The notes below the pieces were generated by a model. The model made no database searches and was not told where the DNA came from. It saw only the letters and a list, made by a program, of their open reading frames with translations. Source: Lentibacillus halodurans (GTDB taxonomy: Bacteria; Bacillota; Bacilli; Bacillales; Amphibacillaceae). Taken from it: 64,000 nt of DNA. The stretch's first letter is position 1. Every line of letters begins with the position of its first letter. Of the stretch, positions 7,843-17,407 are shown piece after piece. The stretch covers positions 248,001 through 312,000 of the forward strand of contig NZ_FOJW01000001.1 of the NCBI RefSeq assembly GCF_900112045.1, written 5' to 3'. A program made the position numbers and the translations under genes.

Positions 7843-8943
7843 ATGCGTTATGCAATCATAGCACTTGTTTGTCTTCTTATAGTCAGTTTTTTTAATCCGG
7901 TTGTTGGACAAGCAAATCCAGGTGTGTCCGCAAACAATGCTATATTGATTGAACAGTCCTCAGGGAGGATCTTATTTGAGAAGCAAGCACATCAACAACA
8001 GCCAATTGCCAGTATTACGAAAATCATGACCGCGATCATTGCCATCGAATCCGGAAATTTGAATGAGAATGTAACGGTCAGCAATCGTGCCGTTAATGCA
8101 ATCGGGTCTTCCATCTATTTGGAAGAAGGGGAGAAAATGAAGTTGAAAGATCTTATTTACGGATTAATGCTTCGTTCCGGCAATGATGCAGCTATTGCTA
8201 TAAGCGAGCATGTCGGAGGGAGTATGGAAGGTTTCGTACATTTGATGAATCAAAAAGCACAGTGGCTCGGTATGACGAACACTTCTTTTGAAAATCCGCA
8301 TGGACTCGATTCGGATCGTCATTATTCCACTGCATATGATATGGCGCTCTTAATGCGTTATGCGATGGACAATGACATATTCAGGCAGGTGACTAAAACG
8401 AGAAGCTATAAATCGGATAAACGGGCATATGCATGGCGAAACAAAAATAAATTACTGACCGGTATGTACGAATATTCGAATGGCGGAAAAACAGGATTTA
8501 CTAGAATTGCCGGGAGGACACTGGTGAGTTCAGCATTGAAAGGCGACATGGAGCTAATCGCTGTCACGTTAAACGGACCTGACGACTGGAGCGATCATAT
8601 TGGGATGTTTGAATGGGGGTTTGACCAGTATGATATGACAACCATTGATCAAAAAGGAGAAAGTATTTATGAAATAGCGGAAACAGGCGATCAGGTTACA
8701 GGTTATTTGCATCATGATATTACATTGCCGCTTAATGAAAATGAACGAAACCAGATCGAAAGCAAATCATTTATATTGCATGATAATCCACAGTCGGCAG
8801 AAGTTATCGGAAAGACCATTTATTTTGTGGATGCCGTACCGGTTACAGAGACGGCTATATATTCTGAACGGCACGAGGCGGAATTTCTGGAGGATATCGT
8901 GACAGTGTACCAGCGCATTACCGGGTTTGATCTGAATGGTTAA
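7843..8943 (+). CDS. dacB: D-alanyl-D-alanine carboxypeptidase, sporulation-type DacB (PBP5*)
   Basis: 366 residues with a signal peptide (about 1-24, ending VVGQA). Penicillin-binding motifs are in order: SITK with the acylated Ser57, SGN at 112-114 and KTG at 216-218, so this is a low-molecular-weight PBP of the S11 family that trims terminal D-Ala from peptidoglycan pentapeptides. A C-terminal beta-rich domain follows. DacF is the main alternative, but overlap with spmA and the order scpB-dacB-spmA-spmB match B. subtilis DacB, which lowers cortex cross-linking from the mother-cell side. GGAGG lies seven bases before the ATG. Confidence 0.9.
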   Translation: MRYAIIALVCLLIVSFFNPVVGQANPGVSANNAILIEQSSGRILFEKQAHQQQPIASITKIMTAIIAIESGNLNENVTVSNRAVNAIGSSIYLEEGEKMKLKDLIYGLMLRSGNDAAIAISEHVGGSMEGFVHLMNQKAQWLGMTNTSFENPHGLDSDRHYSTAYDMALLMRYAMDNDIFRQVTKTRSYKSDKRAYAWRNKNKLLTGMYEYSNGGKTGFTRIAGRTLVSSALKGDMELIAVTLNGPDDWSDHIGMFEWGFDQYDMTTIDQKGESIYEIAETGDQVTGYLHHDITLPLNENERNQIESKSFILHDNPQSAEVIGKTIYFVDAVPVTETAIYSERHEAEFLEDIVTVYQRITGFDLNG

Positions 8944-9526
8944 TATTATTTGGGCCTTGATGGCTGGTATCGGAATTATTTATGCCATGTTTAATGGGAC
9001 GATGGATGAGGTTAATGAAGCTTTATTTGAAAGTGCGGAAGAGGCAGTTACCTTATCGATCGGTTTGATCAGTATACTGGTTTTTTGGCTTGGGATCATG
9101 AAAGTCGCTGAAGAAGCAGGCATATTAACATTCCTTGCTAATCTATTTAGACCCATTATCACAAGGATATTTCCGGATATCCCAAAAGAACACCCCGCAA
9201 TGGGCTATATACTGTCCAATATTACCGCCAATATATTTGGTCTGGGAAATGCTGCAACGCCAATGGGGATTAAAGCAATGGAACATATGAAGGCGTTAAG
9301 CGGAACAGATACGGCCTCAAGATCCATGATAACCTTTTTGGCCATCAATACGTCCAGTTTAACGATCATACCAACCACAGTTATATCAATACGGATGCAA
9401 TATGATTCAGTTTCTCCGACTGAGATTGTTGGTACAACGATTATCGCAACACTTATCTCCTCCATCAGTGCGTTAACCATCGACCGCTTGTTTTATTACA
9501 GAAGCCTCAGGAGGAAGGGAATATGA
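8936..9526 (+). CDS. spmA: Spore maturation protein A
   Basis: 196 residues with about four or five membrane segments and the nucleoside-recognition (Gate) type sequence GLISILVFWLGIMKVAEEAG. NIFGLGNAATPMGIKAME is a conserved stretch in the family. SpmA and SpmB are needed in the developing spore for full core dehydration and heat resistance; what they transport is unknown. The ATG overlaps the dacB stop by eight bases and spmB starts four bases before the spmA stop, so all three are read as one operon. Confidence 0.95.
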   Translation: MVNIIWALMAGIGIIYAMFNGTMDEVNEALFESAEEAVTLSIGLISILVFWLGIMKVAEEAGILTFLANLFRPIITRIFPDIPKEHPAMGYILSNITANIFGLGNAATPMGIKAMEHMKALSGTDTASRSMITFLAINTSSLTIIPTTVISIRMQYDSVSPTEIVGTTIIATLISSISALTIDRLFYYRSLRRKGI

Positions 9527-10053
9527 GTATTATTACAACGATCAGCACCTGGCTGATTCCATGCTTTATTCTAATTGTTCTGTTTGTGGCAACATGGAAA
9601 CGTGTGCCAACATATGAAACGTTCGTGGAAGGAGGGAAAGATGGTGTCAAGATGGCATTTTCTTTACTTCCTTTTTTAGTAGGCATGATTGTAGCCATAT
9701 CGATATTACGAAGCTCTGGCGCATTAGATGCATTTATCCAGCTTATTTCACCGTTTCTTATTTTCATCGGTATACCGCCGGAGATCATTCCATTAGCGAT
9801 GGTGAGACCTATTTCCGGAACTGCAGCATTAGGAATGACGACTGAATTGATTGGTACTCACGGGCCTGATTCATTTATCGGCAGATTAGCATCAACTATG
9901 CAGGGAAGTACAGATACGACATTATACATCATAACCATTTATTTTGGTGCAGTCGGTATCCGAAAAATGCGATACGCCCTAAAAGTTGGACTGTTAGCTG
10001 ATCTTGTTGGTATAATTGCCTCGGTCATTATCGTAACGTTAATATTTGGATAA
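9523..10053 (+). CDS. spmB: Spore maturation protein B
   Basis: 176 residues (B. subtilis 178), multi-pass membrane protein with a Gate-type domain: FSLLPFLVGMIVAISILRSSG, cited here as a region at about 45-65, and ALGMTTELIGTHGPDSFIG around 104-122. It works with SpmA in spore core dehydration. The ATGA overlap with spmA, behind AGGAGG, shows tight coupling. A hairpin follows ten bases after the stop. Confidence 0.95.
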   Translation: MSIITTISTWLIPCFILIVLFVATWKRVPTYETFVEGGKDGVKMAFSLLPFLVGMIVAISILRSSGALDAFIQLISPFLIFIGIPPEIIPLAMVRPISGTAALGMTTELIGTHGPDSFIGRLASTMQGSTDTTLYIITIYFGAVGIRKMRYALKVGLLADLVGIIASVIIVTLIFG

Positions 10054-10063
10054 ACTGTTAGAG

Positions 10064-10092
10064 TAGCGTTAACATATAGTTAACGCTATTAT
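10064..10092 (+). terminator. Hairpin after spmB
   Basis: 10-bp perfect stem TAGCGTTAAC / GTTAACGCTA with a 5-base loop, followed by TTATTAT rather than a clean T-run. Confidence 0.6.
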
Positions 10093-10122
10093 TATGTTGA
10101 GAAATAAAGGCTGTTTTCTAAA

Positions 10123-10359
10123 AGATTGTTGCTGTTGAAGTAAGGTGGAAAAATATATGATACGTAGTGAGCAGTCCGAATACACGGAGACTCTGCGGAA
10201 ACAGAGACTAAAGTGAGACCCTGCATCTCACCTTAGGAACAAAGGCTAAGAACGCCATGTCCTGTAAGTTGCGAGGAGCGTACCGTATGTTTCGTTGAAA
10301 TAGCTTGCAACGCGACGAGCACTTGTGTATTCGGACTGCGGTCTACATAACAACAATCT
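10123..10359. repeat. Palindromic intergenic repeat element
   Basis: Nested inverted repeats frame about 237 bases between spmB and rluB: AGATTGTTG (10123-10131) with CAACAATCT (10351-10359), and a perfect 15-bp pair GCAGTCCGAATACAC (10171-10185) with 10325-10339. A small GTGAGA/TCTCAC hairpin lies inside (10212-10230). No ORF with coding character and no transposase is present. From memory, elements with CCGAATACACGGAGACT-like ends recur between genes in Virgibacillus-type genomes; this looks like one somewhat decayed copy. It occupies most of the 336-base gap. Confidence 0.7.
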
Positions 10360-10389
10360 ATACTAAAAGAGCCAAAAGAAAATGGTGAT

Positions 10390-11124
10390 ATGATGACAAA
10401 CACATTGGAACGACTGCAAAAGGTAATTGCCCAAAGTGGTGTAACCTCCCGCAGAAAAGCGGAAAAGCTGATTGCAGATGGCAAAGTGAAAGTTAATAAG
10501 AAAACAGTGACTGAATTAGGAACAAAAGTAACCCATCAAGATAATATTGAAGTAGATGGTGTACTGCTGGAAAAGGAGGAACCTGTTTATTATATGCTAT
10601 ATAAACCAAGGGGTGTTATTTCCAGTATTACCGATGATAAAGGAAGAAAAGTTGTAACAGATTATCTGGGGGAAGTTCCGGAGCGTATTTATCCGATTGG
10701 CAGACTGGACTATGATACATCCGGTATTTTGTTACTAACAAACGATGGGGATTTTGCCAATATGCTGATGCACCCCAGATACGGTGTTGATAAAGTATAT
10801 GTTGCGAAAACAGATGGGATTCCGGACAAGCAGGAGCTAAATAAGCTGCGAAAAGGCGTTCGTTCAGATAACGATTTGCTAAAAGTAGTCCGTTACAAGG
10901 TGCTTGAAGTAGACAGACAAAAAAACACGATGATTCTTGAATTGACCCTTCATGAAGGAAAAAACAGGCATATAAGACGAATGATGGATGCATTAGGCTA
11001 TCCTGTGTCCAAGTTAAAACGGGAAAAGTATGGATTTTTGAATTTACAACGTATGCAGCCGGGTGATTTCCGTCCGCTTACGCCACATGAAGTAAAAAAA
11101 ATGCGTCTTTTGGCGAATGATTAA
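10390..11124 (+). CDS. rluB: 23S rRNA pseudouridine synthase RluB
   Basis: 244 residues. An S4 RNA-binding domain (about 6-60, LQKVIAQSGVTSRRKAEKLI) is followed by the RsuA/RluB catalytic domain with GRLDYDTSGILLLTNDG; Asp107 is the catalytic aspartate that attacks uridine. YKPRGVISS and EGKNRHIRRM are further family motifs. The enzyme modifies U2605 of 23S rRNA (E. coli numbering). It lies between spmB and resA as YpuL does in B. subtilis. Two adjacent ATGs are possible; the ribosome site is weak. Confidence 0.93.
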   Translation: MMTNTLERLQKVIAQSGVTSRRKAEKLIADGKVKVNKKTVTELGTKVTHQDNIEVDGVLLEKEEPVYYMLYKPRGVISSITDDKGRKVVTDYLGEVPERIYPIGRLDYDTSGILLLTNDGDFANMLMHPRYGVDKVYVAKTDGIPDKQELNKLRKGVRSDNDLLKVVRYKVLEVDRQKNTMILELTLHEGKNRHIRRMMDALGYPVSKLKREKYGFLNLQRMQPGDFRPLTPHEVKKMRLLAND

Positions 11125-11142
11125 ATTGTTGAATAATAGACA

Positions 11143-11171
11143 AATTTACCATAGTGATGACGTGATATAAT
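11143..11171 (+). promoter_or_regulatory. Extended -10 promoter upstream of resA
   Basis: TGATATAAT (11163-11171) is a perfect extended -10 (TGnTATAAT); the -35 region is poor. It lies 21 bases before the resA start, which implies a very short leader. Control by ResD, known for resA in B. subtilis, cannot be judged here. Confidence 0.5.
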
Positions 11172-11191
11172 GGCGTAGGGAGTGAGCTGAC

Positions 11192-11767
11192 ATGAATGTG
11201 AAACAAGCGAAATCCAATAAAAAACCCAAAAAAAGAAATCGGCTGATTTTCAGAACGATTGTATTAGCCGTATTGCTGGTTGCTGTTATATATGCTTTAG
11301 TATCCAATTTAACGAATGATCAAACAAGTATTGAGACAGGTGCTCAGGCCCCGGATTTCAGACTCGAGCAAATAAACGAACATAATGAACGTGAAACGGT
11401 TCAATTGAGTGACCTCGAAGGGAAAGGTGTCATGCTTAACTTTTGGGGTACATGGTGTGACCCATGCGAAGACGAAATGCCCTATATGGAATCATTATAT
11501 CCCGAATATAAAGAAAAAGGGGTAGAAATTGTTGCGGTCAACCTTGATACGACAAAGTTTGTTGTGGACAAATTTATTAATGAATATGATTTGACTTTCC
11601 CTGTTCCATATGATTCAAATAAAGAAGTTATGAGCGCTTATCAGGTTGGCCCGCTTCCAACCACATTCTTCATTAATCCGGAAAGGGAAATTGTTGAAGT
11701 TGTTGAAGGAGGGCTTACACTTGATAAAATAGAAGGGTATCTGAGGCAAATACAGCCTGAGCAGTAA
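11192..11767 (+). CDS. resA: Thiol-disulfide oxidoreductase ResA
   Basis: 191 residues: basic N-terminus, one membrane anchor (about 20-40), then an extracytoplasmic thioredoxin-like domain with WCDPC (Cys89, Cys92) and the cis-proline loop GPLPTTFF. ResA reduces the disulfide of apocytochrome c so that haem can be attached. CDPC is a variant of the CEPC of B. subtilis ResA. It starts the resABC set for cytochrome c maturation (System II), 28 bases ahead of resB. Confidence 0.95.
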   Translation: MNVKQAKSNKKPKKRNRLIFRTIVLAVLLVAVIYALVSNLTNDQTSIETGAQAPDFRLEQINEHNERETVQLSDLEGKGVMLNFWGTWCDPCEDEMPYMESLYPEYKEKGVEIVAVNLDTTKFVVDKFINEYDLTFPVPYDSNKEVMSAYQVGPLPTTFFINPEREIVEVVEGGLTLDKIEGYLRQIQPEQ

Positions 11768-11795
11768 ATGAACGCATCAATTGTGAGGGATACGG

Positions 11796-13430
11796 ATGAA
11801 GAAGATAAAATGTGAGTGTGGTCATGTTAATCCAGAGGGTACAGTACTCTGTGAAGCATGCGGCAAACCTGTAGAAGAGAATCAGCATATTGACGGGAAT
11901 GATAAACAAAAACTCCTCAATATGCGGTATGATGGAAGTGCACGCAGATCACAGACATACAATAAATCGATTGTTGATAAAATATGGAATTTCTTTTCTT
12001 CTGTAAAAGTGGGAGTTTGGCTGATCGTCCTTGCATTAATCGCATCAGGGATCGGGACCATTTTCCCGCAGGAACAGTACATACCAGCGAACGCTGTATC
12101 ACGTGATCCGTCGATTTATTATGAAGATCAGTATGGCATTTTAGGGCTGATCTATTACCAATTGGGATTTCACAATTTATATAGTTCCTGGTGGTACATG
12201 CTGTTAATTGCATTAATCGGAATTTCGCTTGTAATTTGCAGTATTGACCGCTTTGTTCCATTGTATAAAGCATTGAAGAAGCAGAAACCTAAGCGGCACA
12301 CACAATTTCTGAAGCGACAGCGTTTATTTAGCGAAACGGACCATGTGACAGATGATGAAAAATCAACATTAATATCAAGTCTCAAGGGAAAACGGTACAA
12401 AGTATATGAAGAGAATGGTCATATATTAGCAGAAAAGGGACGTTTCTCCCGCTGGGGGCCATATGTTAATCATATAGGTCTGATCATCATTCTGGTTGCG
12501 GCATTATTACGCATGACCCCGTTCATGTACCTTGATGAGTATGTTTGGGTCAGAGAAGGTGAACAAACCGTTATCCCTGGTACAGACGGTGAATATTTCA
12601 TTGAAAATAAGGAATTTATTCTTGATACGTATGACGAAAATGATGAGCGATTCCGGGAAGCAATTGAACAAGAAGGAATGGTTGATAAAAACTACCAGAC
12701 AAATGCTGTCATCTATAAGGAAACCGGTGAAGATATAGCAGGTGCTGAACCGGAACTGGAAAAAGTAGTTGAAGATGAAATACGTATGAATCATCCGCTG
12801 AATTTTGATAAATATACGCTATATCAGGCAGGTTATCAGCAAAATGAGTTTCAAAATATGACGTTTAAGGTTCACGAAACAGACGATCCTGAGGAGGAAT
12901 CATTGGGATCCTTCACAGTCGATTTGACAGACCCGAAAGATGAATATCGTTTGGATAATGGTTTCCGGGTTGCTGTCAGTCAATATTACCCGGATTATGA
13001 GCTAAACGAAGGTGAACCGAGATCAAAAACAAACTATCCAAGAAATCCGGCTTTCGTTTTTACAGTTCATCCTCCTGATAATGAAGAACCTGAAATGAGT
13101 TTTGTCGGTATTGGAAGAAATGTTGATGCAACTGGGGAAAACGATTATAAACTCGGTGTCCAGGACTTTGAAACACGTTTTGCGAGCGGGTTGACGGTAA
13201 GAGTGGATCACACGTTGCCATTCTTCATCATTGGGGCAGCCATTTTCATGATTGGTGTGATTCAAGGCATGTATTGGCAACACCGCCGAATTTGGCTTCA
13301 TCCTGAGGGCGAAGGTATGATGATGGCCGGACATACAAATAAAAACTGGTTTGGTCTGAAGAAAGATATTGAACACATTATTGAGAATACCAATGTGAAA
13401 ATGGTTGACGATCAGCAGGAAATTGAATAG
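11796..13430 (+). CDS. resB: Cytochrome c biogenesis protein ResB
   Basis: 544 residues (B. subtilis 542). A cytosolic N-terminal zinc-ribbon-like head carries Cys6, Cys8, Cys19 and Cys22. Membrane segments lie near 70-90, 130-150, 220-240 and 470-490, with a large extracytoplasmic domain of about 230 residues between the third and fourth, where the haem-handling region sits in the Ccs1/ResB family. With ResC it forms the System II haem export and cytochrome c synthetase. resC follows after 30 bases. Confidence 0.95.
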   Translation: MKKIKCECGHVNPEGTVLCEACGKPVEENQHIDGNDKQKLLNMRYDGSARRSQTYNKSIVDKIWNFFSSVKVGVWLIVLALIASGIGTIFPQEQYIPANAVSRDPSIYYEDQYGILGLIYYQLGFHNLYSSWWYMLLIALIGISLVICSIDRFVPLYKALKKQKPKRHTQFLKRQRLFSETDHVTDDEKSTLISSLKGKRYKVYEENGHILAEKGRFSRWGPYVNHIGLIIILVAALLRMTPFMYLDEYVWVREGEQTVIPGTDGEYFIENKEFILDTYDENDERFREAIEQEGMVDKNYQTNAVIYKETGEDIAGAEPELEKVVEDEIRMNHPLNFDKYTLYQAGYQQNEFQNMTFKVHETDDPEEESLGSFTVDLTDPKDEYRLDNGFRVAVSQYYPDYELNEGEPRSKTNYPRNPAFVFTVHPPDNEEPEMSFVGIGRNVDATGENDYKLGVQDFETRFASGLTVRVDHTLPFFIIGAAIFMIGVIQGMYWQHRRIWLHPEGEGMMMAGHTNKNWFGLKKDIEHIIENTNVKMVDDQQEIE

Positions 13431-13460
13431 CTGAACCGGTACAGCTGAAGGAGGATATAA

Positions 13461-14651
13461 ATGGATTCATTACTTGATGTAAGCAGTACAATGCTATACA
13501 CGGCATTTGTCCTTTACTTAATTGCCACATTTTTCTTTGGTGCTACGATTAAACAAAAAAACAATCGCTCCAAACAGGGCATCAGTGGAAAAATCGCAAT
13601 TACCTTAACCATAATCGGTTTTCTGGCGCAAATTGTTTACTTTATTACAAGATGGATGGCAAGCGGACATGCACCTGTCAGTAACCTGTTTGAGTTTGTG
13701 ACATTTTTCGGGATGTCACTGGTATTTGCGTTTATTATCATTTATTTTATTTATAAGTTAAACATATTAGGGTTGTTTGCTCTTCCAATCGCAATGATCT
13801 TAATTGCCTACGCGAGTATGTTCCCGACCGAGATTGCGCCATTGGTTCCGTCACTGCAGAGTCACTGGTTATACATCCACGTCACAACCGTCGCGTTAGG
13901 TCAAGCCATTTTAGCGATCAGTTTTGTGGCAGCGCTCATTTATCTGATCAGACAAATTGATCAGACGGTACGGAGCAAACGGACAACATGGCTGGAAATT
14001 ATTTTAATTGCCCTGTTCCTTTTTATCGGTTTCAGCTTTATCTCTACTGCATTCAACTTATCAGGATATAGTGCGGAATTTGAGTATTCATTCAACGGCG
14101 AAACAGTTACAACAGATTACCATTTGCCGCCGATTGCCGGTCCAAATGAAGGCGAACTGCTGACAGGGGATCGAATGGAACCACTGTTTGATGCCCCAGG
14201 CTGGATGCACGGGGTTGATGCAGCACGGAAATTTAATACCCTGATCTGGTCAGTACTGACTGGACTGATGTTATATGGGTTAACCCGTTTAATTCTGCGC
14301 AAACGGGTCGGGGCAGCTATCAAGCCCTTCCTGAAAAAGGCCAAGCCTGATATGCTTGATGAAATATCTTATCGTGCGGTTGCCATCGGATTCCCAGTGT
14401 TCACACTGGGCGGATTGATATTTGCATCTATCTGGGCACAAATTGCCTGGGATCGTTTCTGGGGATGGGACCCTAAAGAAGTATGGGCCTTGGTTACGTG
14501 GTTCTTCTATGCCGCTTTCCTGCATTTACGCCTGTCAAGAGGCTGGCATGGTGAGCGGTCAGCCTGGCTTGCTGTTGGCGGCTTTGCGATTATCATGTTC
14601 AACTTGATTGCAGTCAACCTGCTTTTAGCGGGGCTTCACTCCTATGCGTAA
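13461..14651 (+). CDS. resC: Cytochrome c biogenesis protein ResC (CcsA family)
   Basis: 396 residues with about eight membrane segments. The tryptophan-rich haem motif [14 protein letters not shown], at about 333-346, marks the CcsA/CcmC/NrfE haem-handling superfamily; conserved external histidines flank it (for example HVTTVALG). ResC carries haem to the outer face and joins it to the CxxCH motif of cytochromes c together with ResB. Clients in this window include the QcrC haem c domain. AAGGAGGAT precedes the ATG. Confidence 0.95.
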   Translation: MDSLLDVSSTMLYTAFVLYLIATFFFGATIKQKNNRSKQGISGKIAITLTIIGFLAQIVYFITRWMASGHAPVSNLFEFVTFFGMSLVFAFIIIYFIYKLNILGLFALPIAMILIAYASMFPTEIAPLVPSLQSHWLYIHVTTVALGQAILAISFVAALIYLIRQIDQTVRSKRTTWLEIILIALFLFIGFSFISTAFNLSGYSAEFEYSFNGETVTTDYHLPPIAGPNEGELLTGDRMEPLFDAPGWMHGVDAARKFNTLIWSVLTGLMLYGLTRLILRKRVGAAIKPFLKKAKPDMLDEISYRAVAIGFPVFTLGGLIFASIWAQIAWDRFWGWDPKEVWALVTWFFYAAFLHLRLSRGWHGERSAWLAVGGFAIIMFNLIAVNLLLAGLHSYA

Positions 14652-14713
14652 TCATGTATAGCTTCAAATGTCCGGTTAGCGGCGTACGAAACTTAAAAAG
14701 AGGGGGAGTCTAA

Positions 14714-15430
14714 ATGGATGAAAACCCAAAAATTTTGGTGGTGGATGACGAGGATCGAATTCGCCGGCTGGTCAAAATGTATTTGGAAAAAGAAAATTTT
14801 ATTGTAGAAGAAGCGCAAGACGGTAAAGAAGCATTGGACCTTGCATTAAATACCGACTATGATGTTATTTTGCTGGATATTATGATGCCGGAGTTAGATG
14901 GCATTGAAGTTACAAAAGAATTGCGAAAAGAAAAATCAACACCGATTATCATGCTTACAGCAAAAGGTGAAGAGTCCAACCGTGTCCAGGGGTTTGAAGT
15001 CGGGACAGATGACTATATCGTCAAACCCTTCAGTCCAAGAGAAGTCGTGCTGCGTGTCAAGGCCGTATTAAGAAGGGTGACTTCGAGCAGATACAATGAA
15101 ACAGAAAAACCAACCAAAAATTTAATCGTTTTTCCTCATCTGACCATTGACTATGATGCACACCGGGTAACAGCAGATGGTATCGAAGTGAGCCTTACAC
15201 CGAAAGAATATGAGTTGTTGTGTTTTCTTGCTGAAGCACCTGATAAAGTGTTCAGCCGGGAGGTACTCCTTAAGGAAGTATGGGAATATGAATTTTTTGG
15301 GGACTTGCGTACGGTTGACACACACGTAAAACGATTGCGAGAAAAGTTAAATCATGTATCCAATCAGGCCGCAGATATGATTGTTACTGTCTGGGGTGTC
15401 GGATATAAATTTGAGGCAGATGATGCATAA
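14714..15430 (+). CDS. resD: Response regulator ResD
   Basis: 238 residues, OmpR/PhoB type. The receiver domain (1-120) has the acidic pocket D11-D12, phospho-acceptor D55, T82 and K104; a winged-helix DNA-binding domain (about 135-235) follows with LTPKEYELLCFLA and RTVDTHVKRLREKL. ResD switches respiration genes in response to oxygen limitation, including, in B. subtilis, resA, qcr and ctaA. It has its own AGAGGGGG site 62 bases after resC. Its stop shares one base with the ATG of its kinase. Confidence 0.97.
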   Translation: MDENPKILVVDDEDRIRRLVKMYLEKENFIVEEAQDGKEALDLALNTDYDVILLDIMMPELDGIEVTKELRKEKSTPIIMLTAKGEESNRVQGFEVGTDDYIVKPFSPREVVLRVKAVLRRVTSSRYNETEKPTKNLIVFPHLTIDYDAHRVTADGIEVSLTPKEYELLCFLAEAPDKVFSREVLLKEVWEYEFFGDLRTVDTHVKRLREKLNHVSNQAADMIVTVWGVGYKFEADDA

Positions 15431-17184
15431 TGTTCTGGCGCAGTGTTGTAGGCAAACTAGCAATAACCATATTATTGCTAGTTTCTTTTGTATTATTTAT
15501 ATTGACTATTTTACTATTGGAATTCTTTGAAACTTTCCATGTTAATGAAGCTGAAAATGAGATGATGCAGACAGCAACAAAAGTATCGCAAATAATTGAG
15601 CAATATGATGATCAGAAATTGGCACTGCAAAATGCCGAACTGGTAAAGGATCCGGTAAGCCGAATTGCCATTATTTATGGTGATGGAACGTTTCAGATAT
15701 CAGACAGTACAGATGAAGACTTAAATGAACTCAGTACGGAGTGGCTTCAAAATGACGAAGAGCTAATGGATGTTTTTACAAACGGCCATAATGTTAAAAA
15801 AGAGACAACATTGCCAAACAGTACCGTCGAGGCAATGATTGTCGGCACACCAGTCAATCAGGATGGGGCTGTTTTCATATATCAATCATTGGATATTGTG
15901 AATCAGACAAAAGCTGAGACAACTAAAATCATTCTCCTGGCAGCGGGCATTGCCATTATTTTAACAACCATTTTTGCGTTTTTCCTATCTACAAGAATTA
16001 CATCACCACTGATAAAGATGAGAGAAGCTGCGCTTGATCTGACAAGAGGAGAGTTTAATACAAAAGTACCGATCCTGACCCATGATGAGATTGGTGAACT
16101 GGCGATTGCTTTTAATCGGATGGGCAGACAGCTGAAATTCCATATCAACGCCTTGAGACAGGAAAAAGAACAGATTTCCAGTATTGTCAGCTCAATGGCT
16201 GATGGTGTTATAACCTTGAATCGTAACGGAGATATGCTTGTTACCAATCCACCGGCAGAACAATTTATCAAGCATCTTTATTATGAAAAGGATATGGAGC
16301 AGAACGAAGATAATCTAAGTGCTCCTGCTCCTTTAAACGAAATTTTACGTAGTGTGATTAACGATGAAAAAGAAGTAATCAGGGAGATGAATACACAAGG
16401 GCGTACATGGGTGATGATCATGACACCGTTATACGATCAGACTTATGTACGCGGGGCAGTCGCCGTTATCCGTGATATGACCGAGGAAAGAAAGCTCGAC
16501 AAAATGCGAAAAGATTTCATTGCCAATGTTTCCCACGAATTGCGGACTCCGATATCGATGCTGCAGGGTTATAGTGAAGCAATTGTCGACGATGTTGCTG
16601 AATCAAAAGAAGAAAAGAATGAACTGGCACAGATTATCCATGAAGAATCCTTTCGAATGGGCAGACTTGTCAATGAATTATTGGATCTGGCTCGAATGGA
16701 AGCTGGCCATACCCGGTTAAACAAGGAACATGTTGATGCTGATTCATTTGTGGAACGTATTATAAAAAAGTTTAAAGGATTAGCGGAAGAAAATCATGTT
16801 CAATTAATGTCGGAGAAGCAATTGACTGTATCTAATATATTGATTGATACTGACCGGATGGAGCAGGTTTTCACAAATCTGATTGATAACGCAATCAGGC
16901 ATACAAAAGAAAATGGATATGTAAAGGTCGTAGTCAAAAGTACAGAAACGAATTTCCACATATCCATTGAGGACAATGGAAGCGGCATACCAGAAGAAGA
17001 TATACCATTTGTATTCGAGCGTTTTTATAAGGCCGACAAATCACGAACAAGAGGCGATAAGAAAAAAGGAACAGGACTAGGTCTTGCGATTGCCAAAAAT
17101 ATCGTCGAGGCTCATGATGGGACGATTAACGTTAAAAGCAAAGTTGATGAAGGAACAACCTTTGACATCAAAATCCCGTTATAA
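15430..17184 (+). CDS. resE: Sensor histidine kinase ResE
   Basis: 584 residues (B. subtilis 589). Two membrane helices (about 8-30 and 162-183) bracket an extracytoplasmic domain. A HAMP linker (about 185-238), a PAS-type domain (about 245-350) and the kinase core follow: FIANVSHELRTP with the phosphorylated His369, the N box NLIDNAIRHT, DNGSGIP, FERFYK and GTGLGLAI. It senses redox state and phosphorylates ResD. A dispersed repeat begins at its stop codon. Confidence 0.97.
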   Translation: MFWRSVVGKLAITILLLVSFVLFILTILLLEFFETFHVNEAENEMMQTATKVSQIIEQYDDQKLALQNAELVKDPVSRIAIIYGDGTFQISDSTDEDLNELSTEWLQNDEELMDVFTNGHNVKKETTLPNSTVEAMIVGTPVNQDGAVFIYQSLDIVNQTKAETTKIILLAAGIAIILTTIFAFFLSTRITSPLIKMREAALDLTRGEFNTKVPILTHDEIGELAIAFNRMGRQLKFHINALRQEKEQISSIVSSMADGVITLNRNGDMLVTNPPAEQFIKHLYYEKDMEQNEDNLSAPAPLNEILRSVINDEKEVIREMNTQGRTWVMIMTPLYDQTYVRGAVAVIRDMTEERKLDKMRKDFIANVSHELRTPISMLQGYSEAIVDDVAESKEEKNELAQIIHEESFRMGRLVNELLDLARMEAGHTRLNKEHVDADSFVERIIKKFKGLAEENHVQLMSEKQLTVSNILIDTDRMEQVFTNLIDNAIRHTKENGYVKVVVKSTETNFHISIEDNGSGIPEEDIPFVFERFYKADKSRTRGDKKKGTGLGLAIAKNIVEAHDGTINVKSKVDEGTTFDIKIPL

Positions 17185-17335
17185 AGTGAAACTTCATTCA
17201 GCGAGGTGTACTATCCTCGCTGAATGTTAGTTGAACAGAATCGGACCTATACGGGCAGTTGTTCCTCACTCATCTTTCCTGAGATCACCTCAAGTCTTGA
17301 AGTGGGAATCTTGCTTCTGTTAATGCAGGGTGCAA
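17183..17335 (+). repeat. Dispersed repeat, copy after resE
   Basis: The 16 bases AGTGAAACTTCATTCA (17185-17200) and GTTAGTTGAACAGAATCGGA further on are shared with the tandem repeat at 60945-61162. This copy has a longer perfect 12-bp hairpin (CATTCAGCGAGG with its complement) and a more diverged 3' half. It begins within the resE stop codon and may end that transcript. Confidence 0.7.
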
Positions 17336-17407
17336 CTATTTTAAATAAATGCTGTAAAAGACAGCAAGTTTATGATATGATGTTTTTTGAAATTAAATAA
17401 AAATAAT

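Noticed and set aside
10123-10359. Insertion sequence
   Set aside because: Inverted repeats are present but there is no transposase ORF and no clear target duplication.
10233-10484. 83-codon minus-strand ORF across the palindromic repeat
   Set aside because: It is mostly repeat sequence and antisense to rluB, with no family resemblance.
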